Source of the DNA: an uncultured Muribaculaceae bacterium
GTDB lineage: Bacteria > Bacteroidota > Bacteroidia > Bacteroidales > Muribaculaceae
Assembly: GCA_947644475.1 (NCBI GenBank)
Contig: CANRZQ010000153.1
Location: 1 to 6,614 of the forward strand
Reading direction: 5' to 3'
Length of the DNA: 6,614 nucleotides
Shown here: positions 1-6,058 of the stretch, piece by piece
Layout: each line of letters begins with the position of its first letter
Numbering within the stretch: position 1 is the stretch's first letter
Position numbers and translations under genes: made by a program
The notes under the pieces: generated by a model
The model's database searches: none
Told to the model about the DNA's origin: nothing
What the model saw: only the letters and a program-made list of their open reading frames with translations

Positions 1-1112
1 GCTCTTGGGTGCTCAACGGTGTGAAGCGTTTCATCACCAACGGTGACTCTGACCTCCACCTTGTGCTCGCCCGTTCGGAAGAAGGCACAACCGATGGCCG
101 TGGTCTCTCGATGTTTATCTACGACAAACGCAACGGCGGTGTCAACGTGCGCCGCATCGAGAATAAGATGGGTATCAAGGGCTCGCCCACATGCGAACTC
201 GTTTACAAGAACGCTCCCGCCGAACTCGTTGGCGACACCCGCATGGGCCTTATCAAATATGTTATGGCCCTGATGAACGGTGCTCGTCTCGGCATCGCCG
301 CCCAGAGCGTCGGCGTAAGCGAGATTGCCTATCGTGAGGCTCTTGCCTACGCAAAGGATCGCCGTCAGTTCGGCAAAGCCATCATCGAATTCCCGGCTGT
401 GGCAGAGATGCTCTCTGTGATGAAGGCCAAACTCGATGCTTCCCGCTCGCTGCTCTACGAGTGCGCACGCTACGTCGACCTCTACAAGGCTCTTGAAGAC
501 ATAGCCCGCGAGCGTCCTCTTACTGCCGACGAACGCAAGGAACTCAAAAACTACAAGAAACTCGCCGATGCCCTCACTCCCATGGCAAAAGGCCTTTCTT
601 CGGAATATTGCAACCAGAACGCCTACGACTGCATCCAGATTCACGGTGGCTCGGGCTTTATGAAAGACTATGCCTGCGAGCGCATCTACCGCGATGCCCG
701 CATCACCTCGATCTACGAAGGCACCACTCAGCTTCAGGTTGTAGCAGCAATCCGCCACGTCCTCACAGCCACATACCGTACGCTTATCGACGGATATGCC
801 GCCACGGAAGTTCGCCCCGAACTGCAACCCGTGAAAGATATGCTGGCAAACATGGCTGAGGCTTACTATGCCGCCGCTGCCGACGTTTCCGCCGCCAACA
901 ATCAGGATTATACCGACCTGATGGCTCGCCGCCTCGTCGAGATGGCAGGCTTCACCGTAATGGGCTACCTCCTGCTTCTCGATGCACAGCGCAACGAGTC
1001 GTTCACAAAATCGCTCCACGTATATGTAAACCTCGCACAGGCCGAAATCACCAAGCATGCCGATTTCATCGCCCGTGTCAAGCCCGAGCAACTCGATTAT
1101 TACAAGGCTTGA
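1..1112 (+). CDS. Acyl-CoA dehydrogenase, long Bacteroidetes-type, C-terminal part (5' end outside window)
   Basis: FAD-dependent flavoenzyme that introduces an alpha-beta double bond into acyl-CoA and passes electrons to electron-transfer flavoprotein in the cytoplasm. The reading frame is open to the window edge (first full codon at base 3) and begins SWVLNGVKRFITNG, the middle beta-domain signature, so the GTG at base 9 is not the real start. Further family landmarks are DRRQFGK (about 355-375), the QIHGGSGF stretch (about 636-659) and IYEGTTQLQ, whose Glu codon at 717-719 matches the catalytic base of the medium-chain and short-chain enzymes. About 120 extra residues follow the usual C-terminal helical domain, as in the roughly 570-residue acyl-CoA dehydrogenases that in Bacteroidetes often sit beside etfAB. 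That neighbourhood lies off the left edge and cannot be checked. Substrate chain length cannot be read from the fragment. The gene ends in TGA just before a strong terminator. Confidence 0.93.
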   Translation, partial: SWVLNGVKRFITNGDSDLHLVLARSEEGTTDGRGLSMFIYDKRNGGVNVRRIENKMGIKGSPTCELVYKNAPAELVGDTRMGLIKYVMALMNGARLGIAAQSVGVSEIAYREALAYAKDRRQFGKAIIEFPAVAEMLSVMKAKLDASRSLLYECARYVDLYKALEDIARERPLTADERKELKNYKKLADALTPMAKGLSSEYCNQNAYDCIQIHGGSGFMKDYACERIYRDARITSIYEGTTQLQVVAAIRHVLTATYRTLIDGYAATEVRPELQPVKDMLANMAEAYYAAAADVSAANNQDYTDLMARRLVEMAGFTVMGYLLLLDAQRNESFTKSLHVYVNLAQAEITKHADFIARVKPEQLDYYKA

Positions 1113-1131
1113 TTCTGCAAGTTGATACGAT

Positions 1132-1167
1132 AAAAACAGCCGGCGAAATACTTCGCCGGCCGTTTTT
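1132..1167. terminator. Bidirectional intrinsic terminator between convergent genes
   Basis: A 9-bp perfect stem, GCCGGCGAA (1139-1147) with TTCGCCGGC (1152-1160), has a 4-base ATAC loop. It is flanked by AAAAAC on the left and GTTTTT on the right, giving a T-run on both strands. It lies 20 bases after the acyl-CoA dehydrogenase stop and 14 bases beyond the lipoprotein stop on the other strand, so it probably ends both transcripts. Confidence 0.9.
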
Positions 1168-1180
1168 ATATTGCATCATA

Positions 1181-1804
1181 TTATTTCTTATATTGAGGCA
1201 GGAGGGGAACCGGGAATTTAGAGAACAGCACATCCACTGCCTTGGCAATTCCCTCGAGATTGCGGAATTGTGAGTCTCCGTTGTCCATAATCGTGGCCAC
1301 AGAAGAAGAGTACATCGGTATTTTTCTCTGCATGTCCACAATATCCATCGTTAGCACCCCTTCACGGTATATGCCTGTGATTACTTGTGCGTTGGAATAG
1401 TAGGCCGGCCAGTAATATGAGCGGGGATACATAAACCAGGGGTACATTCCGTTATAATACGGCCCGGCAGGCGGGGGTGGGGGAGGCCCCATGGGCTGCA
1501 CAAGAGGTGCGGTTGCAATCTCCTTGCGTACGGTAAGTCCTATGTTGATAAGCATAGGCGATGTCGGGCTCTCCGTGTAGCCGCGCTCCACCATCTGTTC
1601 CCGTATGGCGGCGGCAATATTGTAATATGTCACCATTTCCATTCCGGGAGGCAGCGTGCCTTCATCGGGAGTGACGATGCGGAAGGTAGAGAACTCGCGC
1701 AGGTTTGCCCCATTGTAAGTCTCGCTCGATGTCAGAGAGTAAGGGCTGCACCCCGAAAGGACGAGCAGGACAGCCATTATTATAAGTCCGGATAACTTTT
1801 TCAT
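1181..1804 (-). CDS. DUF4136-type envelope lipoprotein
   Basis: Predicted 207-residue lipoprotein of unknown function. The ATG at 1804 is preferred over an upstream TTG (1843) because it gives a textbook lipoprotein signal peptide: MKKLSGL, a hydrophobic core, then the lipobox LSGC with Cys19 as the lipidated residue. The residues after Cys19 (SPYSLTS) lack the acidic surface-export signal known from Bacteroidetes lipoproteins, so a periplasm-facing anchor is more likely (inference). The body has the DUF4136 pattern: an N-terminal FSTFRIV strand, a helix AAAIREQMVERGY where family members say 'the protein must become more X with n', then LINIGLTVRKE, and a C-terminal amphipathic helix ending FSKFPVP. 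In the middle there is a run of six prolines (about 107-112) followed by a Tyr/Trp/Pro-rich stretch (about 116-136). The gene lies 65 bp downstream of the DUF389-type gene on the same strand, with no terminator between, so co-transcription is plausible. The family assignment rests on pattern recognition only. Confidence 0.82.
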   Translation of the reverse strand: MKKLSGLIIMAVLLVLSGCSPYSLTSSETYNGANLREFSTFRIVTPDEGTLPPGMEMVTYYNIAAAIREQMVERGYTESPTSPMLINIGLTVRKEIATAPLVQPMGPPPPPPAGPYYNGMYPWFMYPRSYYWPAYYSNAQVITGIYREGVLTMDIVDMQRKIPMYSSSVATIMDNGDSQFRNLEGIAKAVDVLFSKFPVPLLPQYKK

Positions 1805-1826
1805 ACACGGTAAGTTTTGATGAAAC

Positions 1827-1841
1827 GTTTGATATTCAAAC
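1827..1841. repeat. Short inverted repeat in the 65-bp gap between two minus-strand genes
   Basis: GTTTGA (1827-1832) and TCAAAC (1836-1841) are perfect inverted arms separated by TAT. There is no GC-rich stem and no T-run, so it does not look like a terminator. It could be a dimeric regulator site or chance in AT-rich DNA. No TTTG/TAnnTTTG promoter was recognised for the lipoprotein gene in this gap. Confidence 0.25.
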
Positions 1842-1869
1842 AATTTTGCCGTGGCGAAAGTTCATCGGG

Positions 1870-3222
1870 TTATTTTCCGGAATCGATTATCCGCAAGTCT
1901 TTAAGTCCGGTGCGTGTTTCCAGATAGCGGGTCAGGCGAGCCTGGTCGGATATGGATGAGGTATGTTTTATTATGGCTATGTTCACCGTGTCGAGCGAGC
2001 GCGTCGATGTGTTGCACACAAGGGTGCGGCATATGGCAATGTCGGCAATCTGCGGATACAGCACTTTTATTTCTGGGGCAATCGTATATGATAGTGAGTC
2101 GAAAGCCTCCCGGCGTAGGATCTGCGAGCGCAGCGAGTCTATTTCCGCTTTTTGCCCTTCAATCTGATTTATGGCTGCGGTGAATACCTCGCCGATGCTT
2201 TCGCGCGGCGCCTGTGAGATATTTGCTGAGCCTGCGCCGAAGCCTTGCGTGATATGCAGCGTTGAGCCCCGCAGGATGGGCGATTCTTGCAGCCGGCGGC
2301 TCATGGCTATCTGAAGCGAGTCGATGTCGACGCTCTCACCTATAAGCGTCACGTCGATATGTTTCTTCCAATGGGAGATATAGGCTTTCTTGCTGAATAC
2401 CTGTGTGTTTGAGAATACAAAATTATCGTCGACGAAATTGTTGGCGTCGTTTATGAAGTAACTGTCGCGTATCATCAGGAACGTAAGGTACACGCTTGGG
2501 AGCAAGGTCACGACCACGATGGTAAGCACTATGCGCTGCACCTTGCGGCGGCGTTGTCCGTCGACAAAGTTCACCGGCGTGAATTTGAACAGTTTCACGC
2601 CTACAAGAGTAGCGAAGGCAATGAATATCGAGTTGATCAGGAACAGATAAAATGCTCCTGTGAAGTACTGCAATTGCCATGTCGCAAGGCCATATCCTGC
2701 CGTGCAGAGCGGGGGCATCAGCGCAGTGGCGATAGCCACGCCGGGTATTACGTTGCCTTTCTGGCGGCACGCGGCTGCCACGATTCCGGCTCCGCCGCCG
2801 AAAAAACCGATGAGCACATCGTATATCGTTGGCGATGTGCGCGCAAGAAGTTCCGACCGCCCCTCGCTTACCGGGGAGATTAGGAAAAACAGCGTTGAGG
2901 CTATCACCGAGAATATGGCCGCTGCCGCAAGGTTGCGGGCCGATCGCTTGATTAGCGCGAAATCATATGTGCCGGCGCCCAGTCCCACGCCGATAATAGG
3001 TCCCATCAGCGGCGATATGAGCATTGCGCCTATAATAACCGCCGGAGAGTTGGTGTTCAGGCCGAGCGACGCTATGAATATGGCCAGGATAAGAATCACT
3101 ATGTTGGGGCCTCGGAACGACACGCCGTCAAGTATTGTCTGCCTTGCCGTTGTCTCGCTCTCCATATATGGCGACAGGTCGAAATACCCTTTCAGTTTAT
3201 CTTTTGCGATATCAAGAATCAT
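1870..3222 (-). CDS. DUF389 (TIGR00341-like) polytopic membrane protein with large extracytoplasmic C-terminal region
   Basis: Predicted 450-residue inner-membrane protein of unknown function. The first half has the DUF389 signature: ILAIFIASLGLN, then SPAVIIGAMLISPLMGPIIG, and further on PGVAIATALMPP. I count about seven hydrophobic segments, near residues 40-56, 62-82, 97-118, 132-152, 159-180, 187-212 and 231-251. After these, about 200 mostly polar residues follow, including a probable coiled-coil piece (IEGQKAEIDSLRSQI, about 354-368) and a C-terminal alpha/beta-like part. The start is uncertain: in-frame ATGs lie at 3309, 3255 and 3222. I chose 3222 because family members begin with a short amphipathic stretch before the YFDL motif, and because the likely promoter lies inside the longest version. 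The ATG at 3255 (461 residues) is nearly as good. The gene probably shares a transcript with the lipoprotein downstream. A transport or stress role has been proposed for relatives, but nothing here shows a substrate. Confidence 0.88.
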   Translation of the reverse strand: MILDIAKDKLKGYFDLSPYMESETTARQTILDGVSFRGPNIVILILAIFIASLGLNTNSPAVIIGAMLISPLMGPIIGVGLGAGTYDFALIKRSARNLAAAAIFSVIASTLFFLISPVSEGRSELLARTSPTIYDVLIGFFGGGAGIVAAACRQKGNVIPGVAIATALMPPLCTAGYGLATWQLQYFTGAFYLFLINSIFIAFATLVGVKLFKFTPVNFVDGQRRRKVQRIVLTIVVVTLLPSVYLTFLMIRDSYFINDANNFVDDNFVFSNTQVFSKKAYISHWKKHIDVTLIGESVDIDSLQIAMSRRLQESPILRGSTLHITQGFGAGSANISQAPRESIGEVFTAAINQIEGQKAEIDSLRSQILRREAFDSLSYTIAPEIKVLYPQIADIAICRTLVCNTSTRSLDTVNIAIIKHTSSISDQARLTRYLETRTGLKDLRIIDSGK

Positions 3223-3282
3223 GATTTTCAAGCAGTTGTTTAAATATTTTAACATTTTATGCTGTAAGAATGTTTGCAGCCG

Positions 3283-3314
3283 GAAAAATAGTCTGAAAGG
3301 AAAGCGCATCCAAA
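3283..3314 (-). promoter_or_regulatory. Bacteroidetes-type promoter for the DUF389-type gene
   Basis: Read on the minus strand, TTTG (3314-3311) is followed after exactly 20 bases by TATTTTTC (3290-3283), one mismatch from TAnnTTTG. Transcription would start near 3276, leaving a leader of about 20 bases to the ATG at 3255 or about 54 bases to the one at 3222. It excludes the ATG at 3309. The -33 box lies inside the stem of the adjoining hairpin. Confidence 0.55.
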
Positions 3315-3344
3315 AGTCTTATGGCCGACTTTGAGATGCGCTTT
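3301..3344 (-). terminator. Hairpin terminator candidate after the Crp/Fnr-family gene
   Basis: Outer arms AAAGCGCATC (3301-3310) and GATGCGCTTT (3335-3344) are a perfect 10-bp inverted repeat. After two mismatches the stem continues with AAAGTC (3313-3318) and GACTTT (3327-3332) around an 8-base loop. It lies 36 bp past the stop of the minus-strand regulator gene. The T-richness after the stem is modest (CCTTTCAGACTATTTTT on the minus strand), so termination may be partial. Confidence 0.6.
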
Positions 3345-3380
3345 ATTTCTTGACTCCCCGGTGAATTCTCCACGGAGGCA

Positions 3381-4091
3381 TTAGCCAAACTTGCTGATTT
3401 TTCGCAGTTGAGGCTCGTTGATGATTTTTATGCTGCGTCCGTCTACCACAATCAGGTGCTCGTTTACAAAGCCCGACAGCGTGCGTATGGCATTGGAGGT
3501 AGTCATGTTCGAGAGATTGGCGAGGTCCTCGCGCGACATATATATCTTTAATGTCATGTTGTCGTCCTCGTATCCATAATTGTCTCGAAGCACCATCAAG
3601 GCCTCGGCCAGGCGTCCGCGTATGTGTTTCTGAGTGAGATTCACTATGCGCGAGTCGGAATTGCCGAGATTGCGCGAAAGGTCATGGATGAAGAACCAGG
3701 CAATCTGGTTGTTGGCCGTAATCAGGTCCGACACAATGCCCATGGGCAGCGACCCGAGCACCGAGGGCTCGAAGGCCGCCGATGTCGACACATATGGCTC
3801 GTTGGCAAAATAAGCCCGGTATCCAAAATACTGTACCGGACGTATCAGCCTCAATATTTGTTGCCGGCCGCCTACGCCATCCTTATATTTCTTTACTTTG
3901 CCTTTCAGCAGGCACCAAAGGAATTCGGGCTCTTCATTTTCAGCATATATTATCTGATTTTTCTTGAAATGATGTATTTCAAAGTTTTCGACAATGAGTC
4001 GTTTCTCCTCATTTGAGAGAATCGGCCATACTCCATTTACGTCTTCGGCCAAAACCTTTTCTATGGACCGTTTAATCAGTTGTGAGCTCAC
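3381..4091 (-). CDS. Crp/Fnr-family transcriptional regulator
   Basis: Predicted 236-residue cytoplasmic DNA-binding regulator. Residues about 35-125 form a cyclic-nucleotide-binding-like beta-barrel (LLKGKVKKYKDGVGG, then RPVQYFGYRAYFA). A dimerisation helix covers about 126-165 (NLTQKHIRGRLAEAL). The Crp-type winged helix covers about 183-232, with SREDLANLSNMTTSNAIRTL as helix-turn-helix and recognition helix. Aligned to E. coli CRP, the cAMP-contacting Glu72 and Arg82 correspond to Tyr91 and Val101, so cAMP binding is unlikely. A single cysteine (Cys60) argues against an Fnr-type iron-sulfur cluster. The ligand is therefore unknown. The only in-frame start before an upstream stop that keeps the full domain is GTG at 4091; no strong Shine-Dalgarno is visible, which is normal in Bacteroidetes. 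The gene is divergent from gdhA across a 382-bp gap, so control of gdhA is possible but not shown. Confidence 0.92.
   Translation of the reverse strand: MSSQLIKRSIEKVLAEDVNGVWPILSNEEKRLIVENFEIHHFKKNQIIYAENEEPEFLWCLLKGKVKKYKDGVGGRQQILRLIRPVQYFGYRAYFANEPYVSTSAAFEPSVLGSLPMGIVSDLITANNQIAWFFIHDLSRNLGNSDSRIVNLTQKHIRGRLAEALMVLRDNYGYEDDNMTLKIYMSREDLANLSNMTTSNAIRTLSGFVNEHLIVVDGRSIKIINEPQLRKISKFG
4082..4091. promoter_or_regulatory. 10-bp palindrome covering the regulator's start codon
   Basis: GTGAGCTCAC is its own reverse complement and contains the GTG start codon of the Crp/Fnr-family gene. It also resembles a TGTGA/TCACA Crp-type half-site pair with the spacer removed. An autoregulatory operator is conceivable, but the shortened spacing does not match known Crp sites, and chance or coding constraint is possible. 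Confidence 0.25.
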
Positions 4092-4155
4092 CTGGAATAT
4101 TGGTTTGGGGAAAGATTATGATGAATAGTGTTTTTAAAATATGTTTTACAGCATG

Positions 4156-4163
4156 CAAATATA
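4156..4163 (-). promoter_or_regulatory. -7 element of the Crp/Fnr-family gene promoter
   Basis: On the minus strand 4163-4156 reads TATATTTG, an exact TAnnTTTG match. The expected -33 TTTG at 19-21 bases is absent; a TTTG lies too close, 12 bases upstream (4179-4176). Transcription would begin near 4149, giving a leader of about 57 bases to the GTG at 4091. Confidence 0.5.
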
Positions 4164-4366
4164 CTGTTTTTTTATCAAACGGAGTATAAAAACTAAATTT
4201 TTTGCTCAAAATAAACTGTTTTTTCGATATTATGGCCATAATTGTATTCGATTTGGTGAATTTGGCAATGCATTTCCTCGGTTTTTTGAGCAAAATTGTC
4301 AAAACTGAATGGCAGATGATGAAAAAATGGGCGCAAAATTTTTTCACATTTTTTAGTTGCATTTTG
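4164..4366. other. AT-rich divergent intergenic region with palindromes
   Basis: This is the middle of the 382-bp gap between the divergent regulator and gdhA genes. It holds a perfect 14-bp palindrome, ATTATGGCCATAAT (4229-4242). It also has a 12-bp inverted repeat, TTTTGCTCAAAA (4200-4211) with TTTTGAGCAAAA (4284-4295), centred near 4247. ACTGTTTTTT occurs twice (4163-4172 and 4215-4224). Together these suggest regulator sites or a bent, AT-rich control region. A hydrophobic ORF here (4202-4393) is not convincing as a gene. Confidence 0.4.
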
Positions 4367-4398
4367 CTTGCAAGTAATGGAAATATTATGTAAGTTTG
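4367..4398 (+). promoter_or_regulatory. Bacteroidetes-type promoter for gdhA
   Basis: CTTG (4367-4370, one mismatch from TTTG) is followed after exactly 20 bases by a perfect TAnnTTTG box, TAAGTTTG (4391-4398). Transcription is expected near 4405, giving a leader of about 69 bases before the gdhA ATG. Confidence 0.7.
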
Positions 4399-4417
4399 CA
4401 TCGGACTCATAGTTCAT

Positions 4418-4471
4418 ATGATTAACCAACCAAAATCTTTATACCGCGCTAAACCGCAAAAATTTCTGTAA
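4418..4471 (+). CDS. Possible 17-codon leader ORF upstream of gdhA
   Basis: An ATG at 4418 opens a frame encoding MINQPKSLYRAKPQKFL and ending in TAA at 4469-4471. Only two bases (TT) separate it from the gdhA ATG, so ribosomes that end here could pass on to gdhA by translational coupling. It lies wholly inside the predicted gdhA leader. No strong ribosome binding site or terminator-like hairpin is visible, and an ORF this short could arise by chance. It does not resemble a known leader peptide. Confidence 0.3.
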   Translation: MINQPKSLYRAKPQKFL

Positions 4472-4473
4472 TT

Positions 4474-5811
4474 ATGGAAATTAATCAAATCATGGCCTCC
4501 CTCGAGGCTAAGCATCCGGGCGAGAAAGAATATCTTCAGGCTGTCCGCGAAGTGCTCATGTCGGTTGCCGACATCTACAACCAGCACCCCGAGTTCGAAC
4601 ACAACAAGATTATCGAACGCATGGTCGAGCCCGACCGTATCGTCACATTCCGTGTGACCTGGCTCGACGACAAAGGCGAAGTGCAAAACAACATCGGCTA
4701 CCGTGTGCAGTTCAACAATGCCATCGGCCCGTATAAAGGTGGCATCCGTTTCCACGCATCGGTCAACCTCTCTATCCTGAAATTCCTCGGCTTCGAACAG
4801 ACATTTAAAAATGCCCTCACAACCCTTCCCATGGGCGGCGCAAAAGGCGGTTCCGATTTTTCACCCCGTGGAAAATCCGACCGTGAAATCATGCGATTTT
4901 GCCAGGCCTTTATGCTCGGCCTTTGGAAAAACCTCGGTCCCGACCGTGACGTTCCTGCCGGCGATATTGGCGTAGGTGGCCGTGAGGTAGGATATATGTA
5001 TGGCATGTACAAACGCCTCGTCAACCAGCACGACGGTACATTCACAGGTAAGGGACTCGATTTCGGCGGCAGCCGTATTCGTCCCGAGGCAACAGGCTTC
5101 GGCGCCCTCTACTTCGTGCAGAGCATGCTTAAAGAAAAAGGCGACTCTATAAAGGACAAGACCGTGGCAATATCCGGCTTCGGAAATGTGGCTTGGGGCG
5201 CAGCCTTGAAGGCTACCGAACTCGGAGCAAAAGTTGTCACCATTTCCGGTCCCGACGGCTATATATACGATCCGGCAGGCCTCGATGCAGAAAAAATCGA
5301 CTATATGCTCGAACTCCGTGCCTCCGGCAACGACGTTGTCGCTCCGTATGCCGAGAAATTCCCGGGCTCAACATTCTTCCCCGGCAAGAAACCTTGGGAG
5401 CAGAAGGTCGACATCGCTCTTCCTTGCGCTACGCAGAACGAGGTTAATGGCGACGATGCCCGTCAGCTCGTTGCAAACCATGTCGAACTCGTTGCCGAAG
5501 TATCCAACATGGGATGTACGCCCGAAGCCATCGACACATTCATCGAATCGCGCACTACATATGCACCCGGCAAAGCCGTTAATGCCGGCGGTGTGGCCAC
5601 ATCAGGTCTCGAAATGAGCCAGAACGCCATGCACCTCCAGTGGAGCGCCGAAGAAGTCGACGAAAAACTTCATGGCATTATGCACGCCATCCACGAACAG
5701 TGCCTCCGTTACGGCCGCGAAGCCGACGGCTACATCAATTATATGAAAGGCGCCAACATCGCAGGCTTCATGAAAGTGGCAAATGCCATGATGGGCCAAG
5801 GCGTATGTTAA
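4474..5811 (+). CDS. gdhA: Glutamate dehydrogenase, 50-kDa hexameric type
   Basis: Interconverts glutamate with 2-oxoglutarate and ammonium using a nicotinamide cofactor, in the cytoplasm. The 445-residue length is normal for the hexameric bacterial and fungal class. The substrate domain carries GPYKGGIRFH (Lys88), Lys112, PMGGAKGGSDF (Lys124) and PAGDIGVGGREVG (Asp164), which match Lys89, Lys113, Lys125 and Asp165 of the Clostridium symbiosum enzyme. The Rossmann domain has SGFGNVAWGA (234-243) and the conserved AVNAGGVATSGLEMSQN (about 368-384). Cofactor preference is uncertain: ISGPDG at 257-262, after the second beta strand, also occurs in the NAD-dependent clostridial enzyme, so NADP specificity should not be assumed. 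The start at 4474 gives MEINQIMASLEAKHPGE, as in Bacteroides homologues. The gene is monocistronic, with its own promoter and terminator, divergent from a Crp/Fnr-family gene and upstream of an rRNA operon. Confidence 0.97.
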   Translation: MEINQIMASLEAKHPGEKEYLQAVREVLMSVADIYNQHPEFEHNKIIERMVEPDRIVTFRVTWLDDKGEVQNNIGYRVQFNNAIGPYKGGIRFHASVNLSILKFLGFEQTFKNALTTLPMGGAKGGSDFSPRGKSDREIMRFCQAFMLGLWKNLGPDRDVPAGDIGVGGREVGYMYGMYKRLVNQHDGTFTGKGLDFGGSRIRPEATGFGALYFVQSMLKEKGDSIKDKTVAISGFGNVAWGAALKATELGAKVVTISGPDGYIYDPAGLDAEKIDYMLELRASGNDVVAPYAEKFPGSTFFPGKKPWEQKVDIALPCATQNEVNGDDARQLVANHVELVAEVSNMGCTPEAIDTFIESRTTYAPGKAVNAGGVATSGLEMSQNAMHLQWSAEEVDEKLHGIMHAIHEQCLRYGREADGYINYMKGANIAGFMKVANAMMGQGVC

Positions 5812-5846
5812 TACTATTATAAATATAAAGTAATTAAATTCCTCCG

Positions 5847-5880
5847 GCCCGGAGCCTCCACGGCTCCGGGCTGTTTGTTT
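5847..5880 (+). terminator. Intrinsic terminator of gdhA
   Basis: GCCCGGAGCC (5847-5856) pairs with GGCTCCGGGC (5862-5871) as a perfect 10-bp stem with a TCCAC loop, followed by TGTTTGTTT. It begins 35 bases after the gdhA stop codon. Confidence 0.88.
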
Positions 5881-5940
5881 CCCGGCTCCGCCCCTCTCCC
5901 TGCCATTTGTATTTCCTAATATCCCTCTCACTTTCCTCCC

Positions 5941-5977
5941 CTCCGCCTCCGTTCCCCCGCGTTTTAACGCGGCGGCC
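5941..5977. repeat. 37-bp direct repeat, copy 1
   Basis: This copy matches 6022-6058 at 36 of 37 positions (T at 5948, C in copy 2). It contains the near-palindrome CCGCGTT-TT-AACGCGG (5957-5972). A second stem starts inside it: GGCGGC (5971-5976) pairs with GCCGCC (5983-5988) but has no T-run. Both copies are preceded by pyrimidine-rich sequence. Confidence 0.85.
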
Positions 5978-6021
5978 ACCTTGCCGCCATTAAATATGCC
6001 AAAATTCCTCCTCCCTCTCTT

Positions 6022-6058
6022 CTCCGCCCCCGTTCCCCCGCGTTTTAACGCGGCGGCC
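6022..6058. repeat. 37-bp direct repeat, copy 2
   Basis: This is the second copy, 81 bp after the first. It shares the CCGCGTT-TT-AACGCGG near-palindrome (6038-6053). Its 3' end runs straight into the T9 terminator at 6051-6077, unlike copy 1. The DNA between the copies (5978-6021) shows no gene. Confidence 0.85.

Noticed and set aside
1078..1341. 87-codon minus-strand ORF overlapping the bidirectional terminator and the lipoprotein 3' end
   Set aside because: It reads through the hairpin in another frame of the lipoprotein gene and its residues follow no family pattern.
2660..3334. 224-codon plus-strand ORF antisense to the DUF389-type gene
   Set aside because: It is explained by the GC-rich third positions of the opposite gene. 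The minus-strand product has clear membrane segments and family motifs, while this one has none.
4202..4393. 63-codon hydrophobic plus-strand ORF in the divergent intergenic region
   Set aside because: It starts with TTG (or an ATG at 4232 inside a palindrome), has AT-driven Phe/Ile/Leu composition, and its stop codon is part of the gdhA -7 box. A small membrane peptide cannot be excluded, but nothing supports it.
4072..4429. Minus-strand ORFs upstream of the Crp/Fnr-family gene (4072-4410 and 4193-4429)
   Set aside because: They cover the promoter region in other frames, are rich in Lys/Ile/Phe/Asn from AT content, and show no domain or start signal.
4367..4473. gdhA leader as a riboswitch
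   Set aside because: The leader is only about 69 bases and shows no substantial stem or recognised glutamine or other aptamer core.
5602..5979. 125-codon minus-strand ORF overlapping the gdhA 3' end and the spacer
   Set aside because: It runs antisense through gdhA codons and through a terminator hairpin, its N-terminal half is low-complexity Arg/Gly/Ala from repeat DNA, and no promoter or family signature is seen.
5941..6058. CRISPR-like repeat-spacer unit
   Set aside because: There are only two copies of a GC-rich repeat, each containing its own hairpin and the second fused to a terminator, with no cas genes nearby. An intergenic repeat explains it better.
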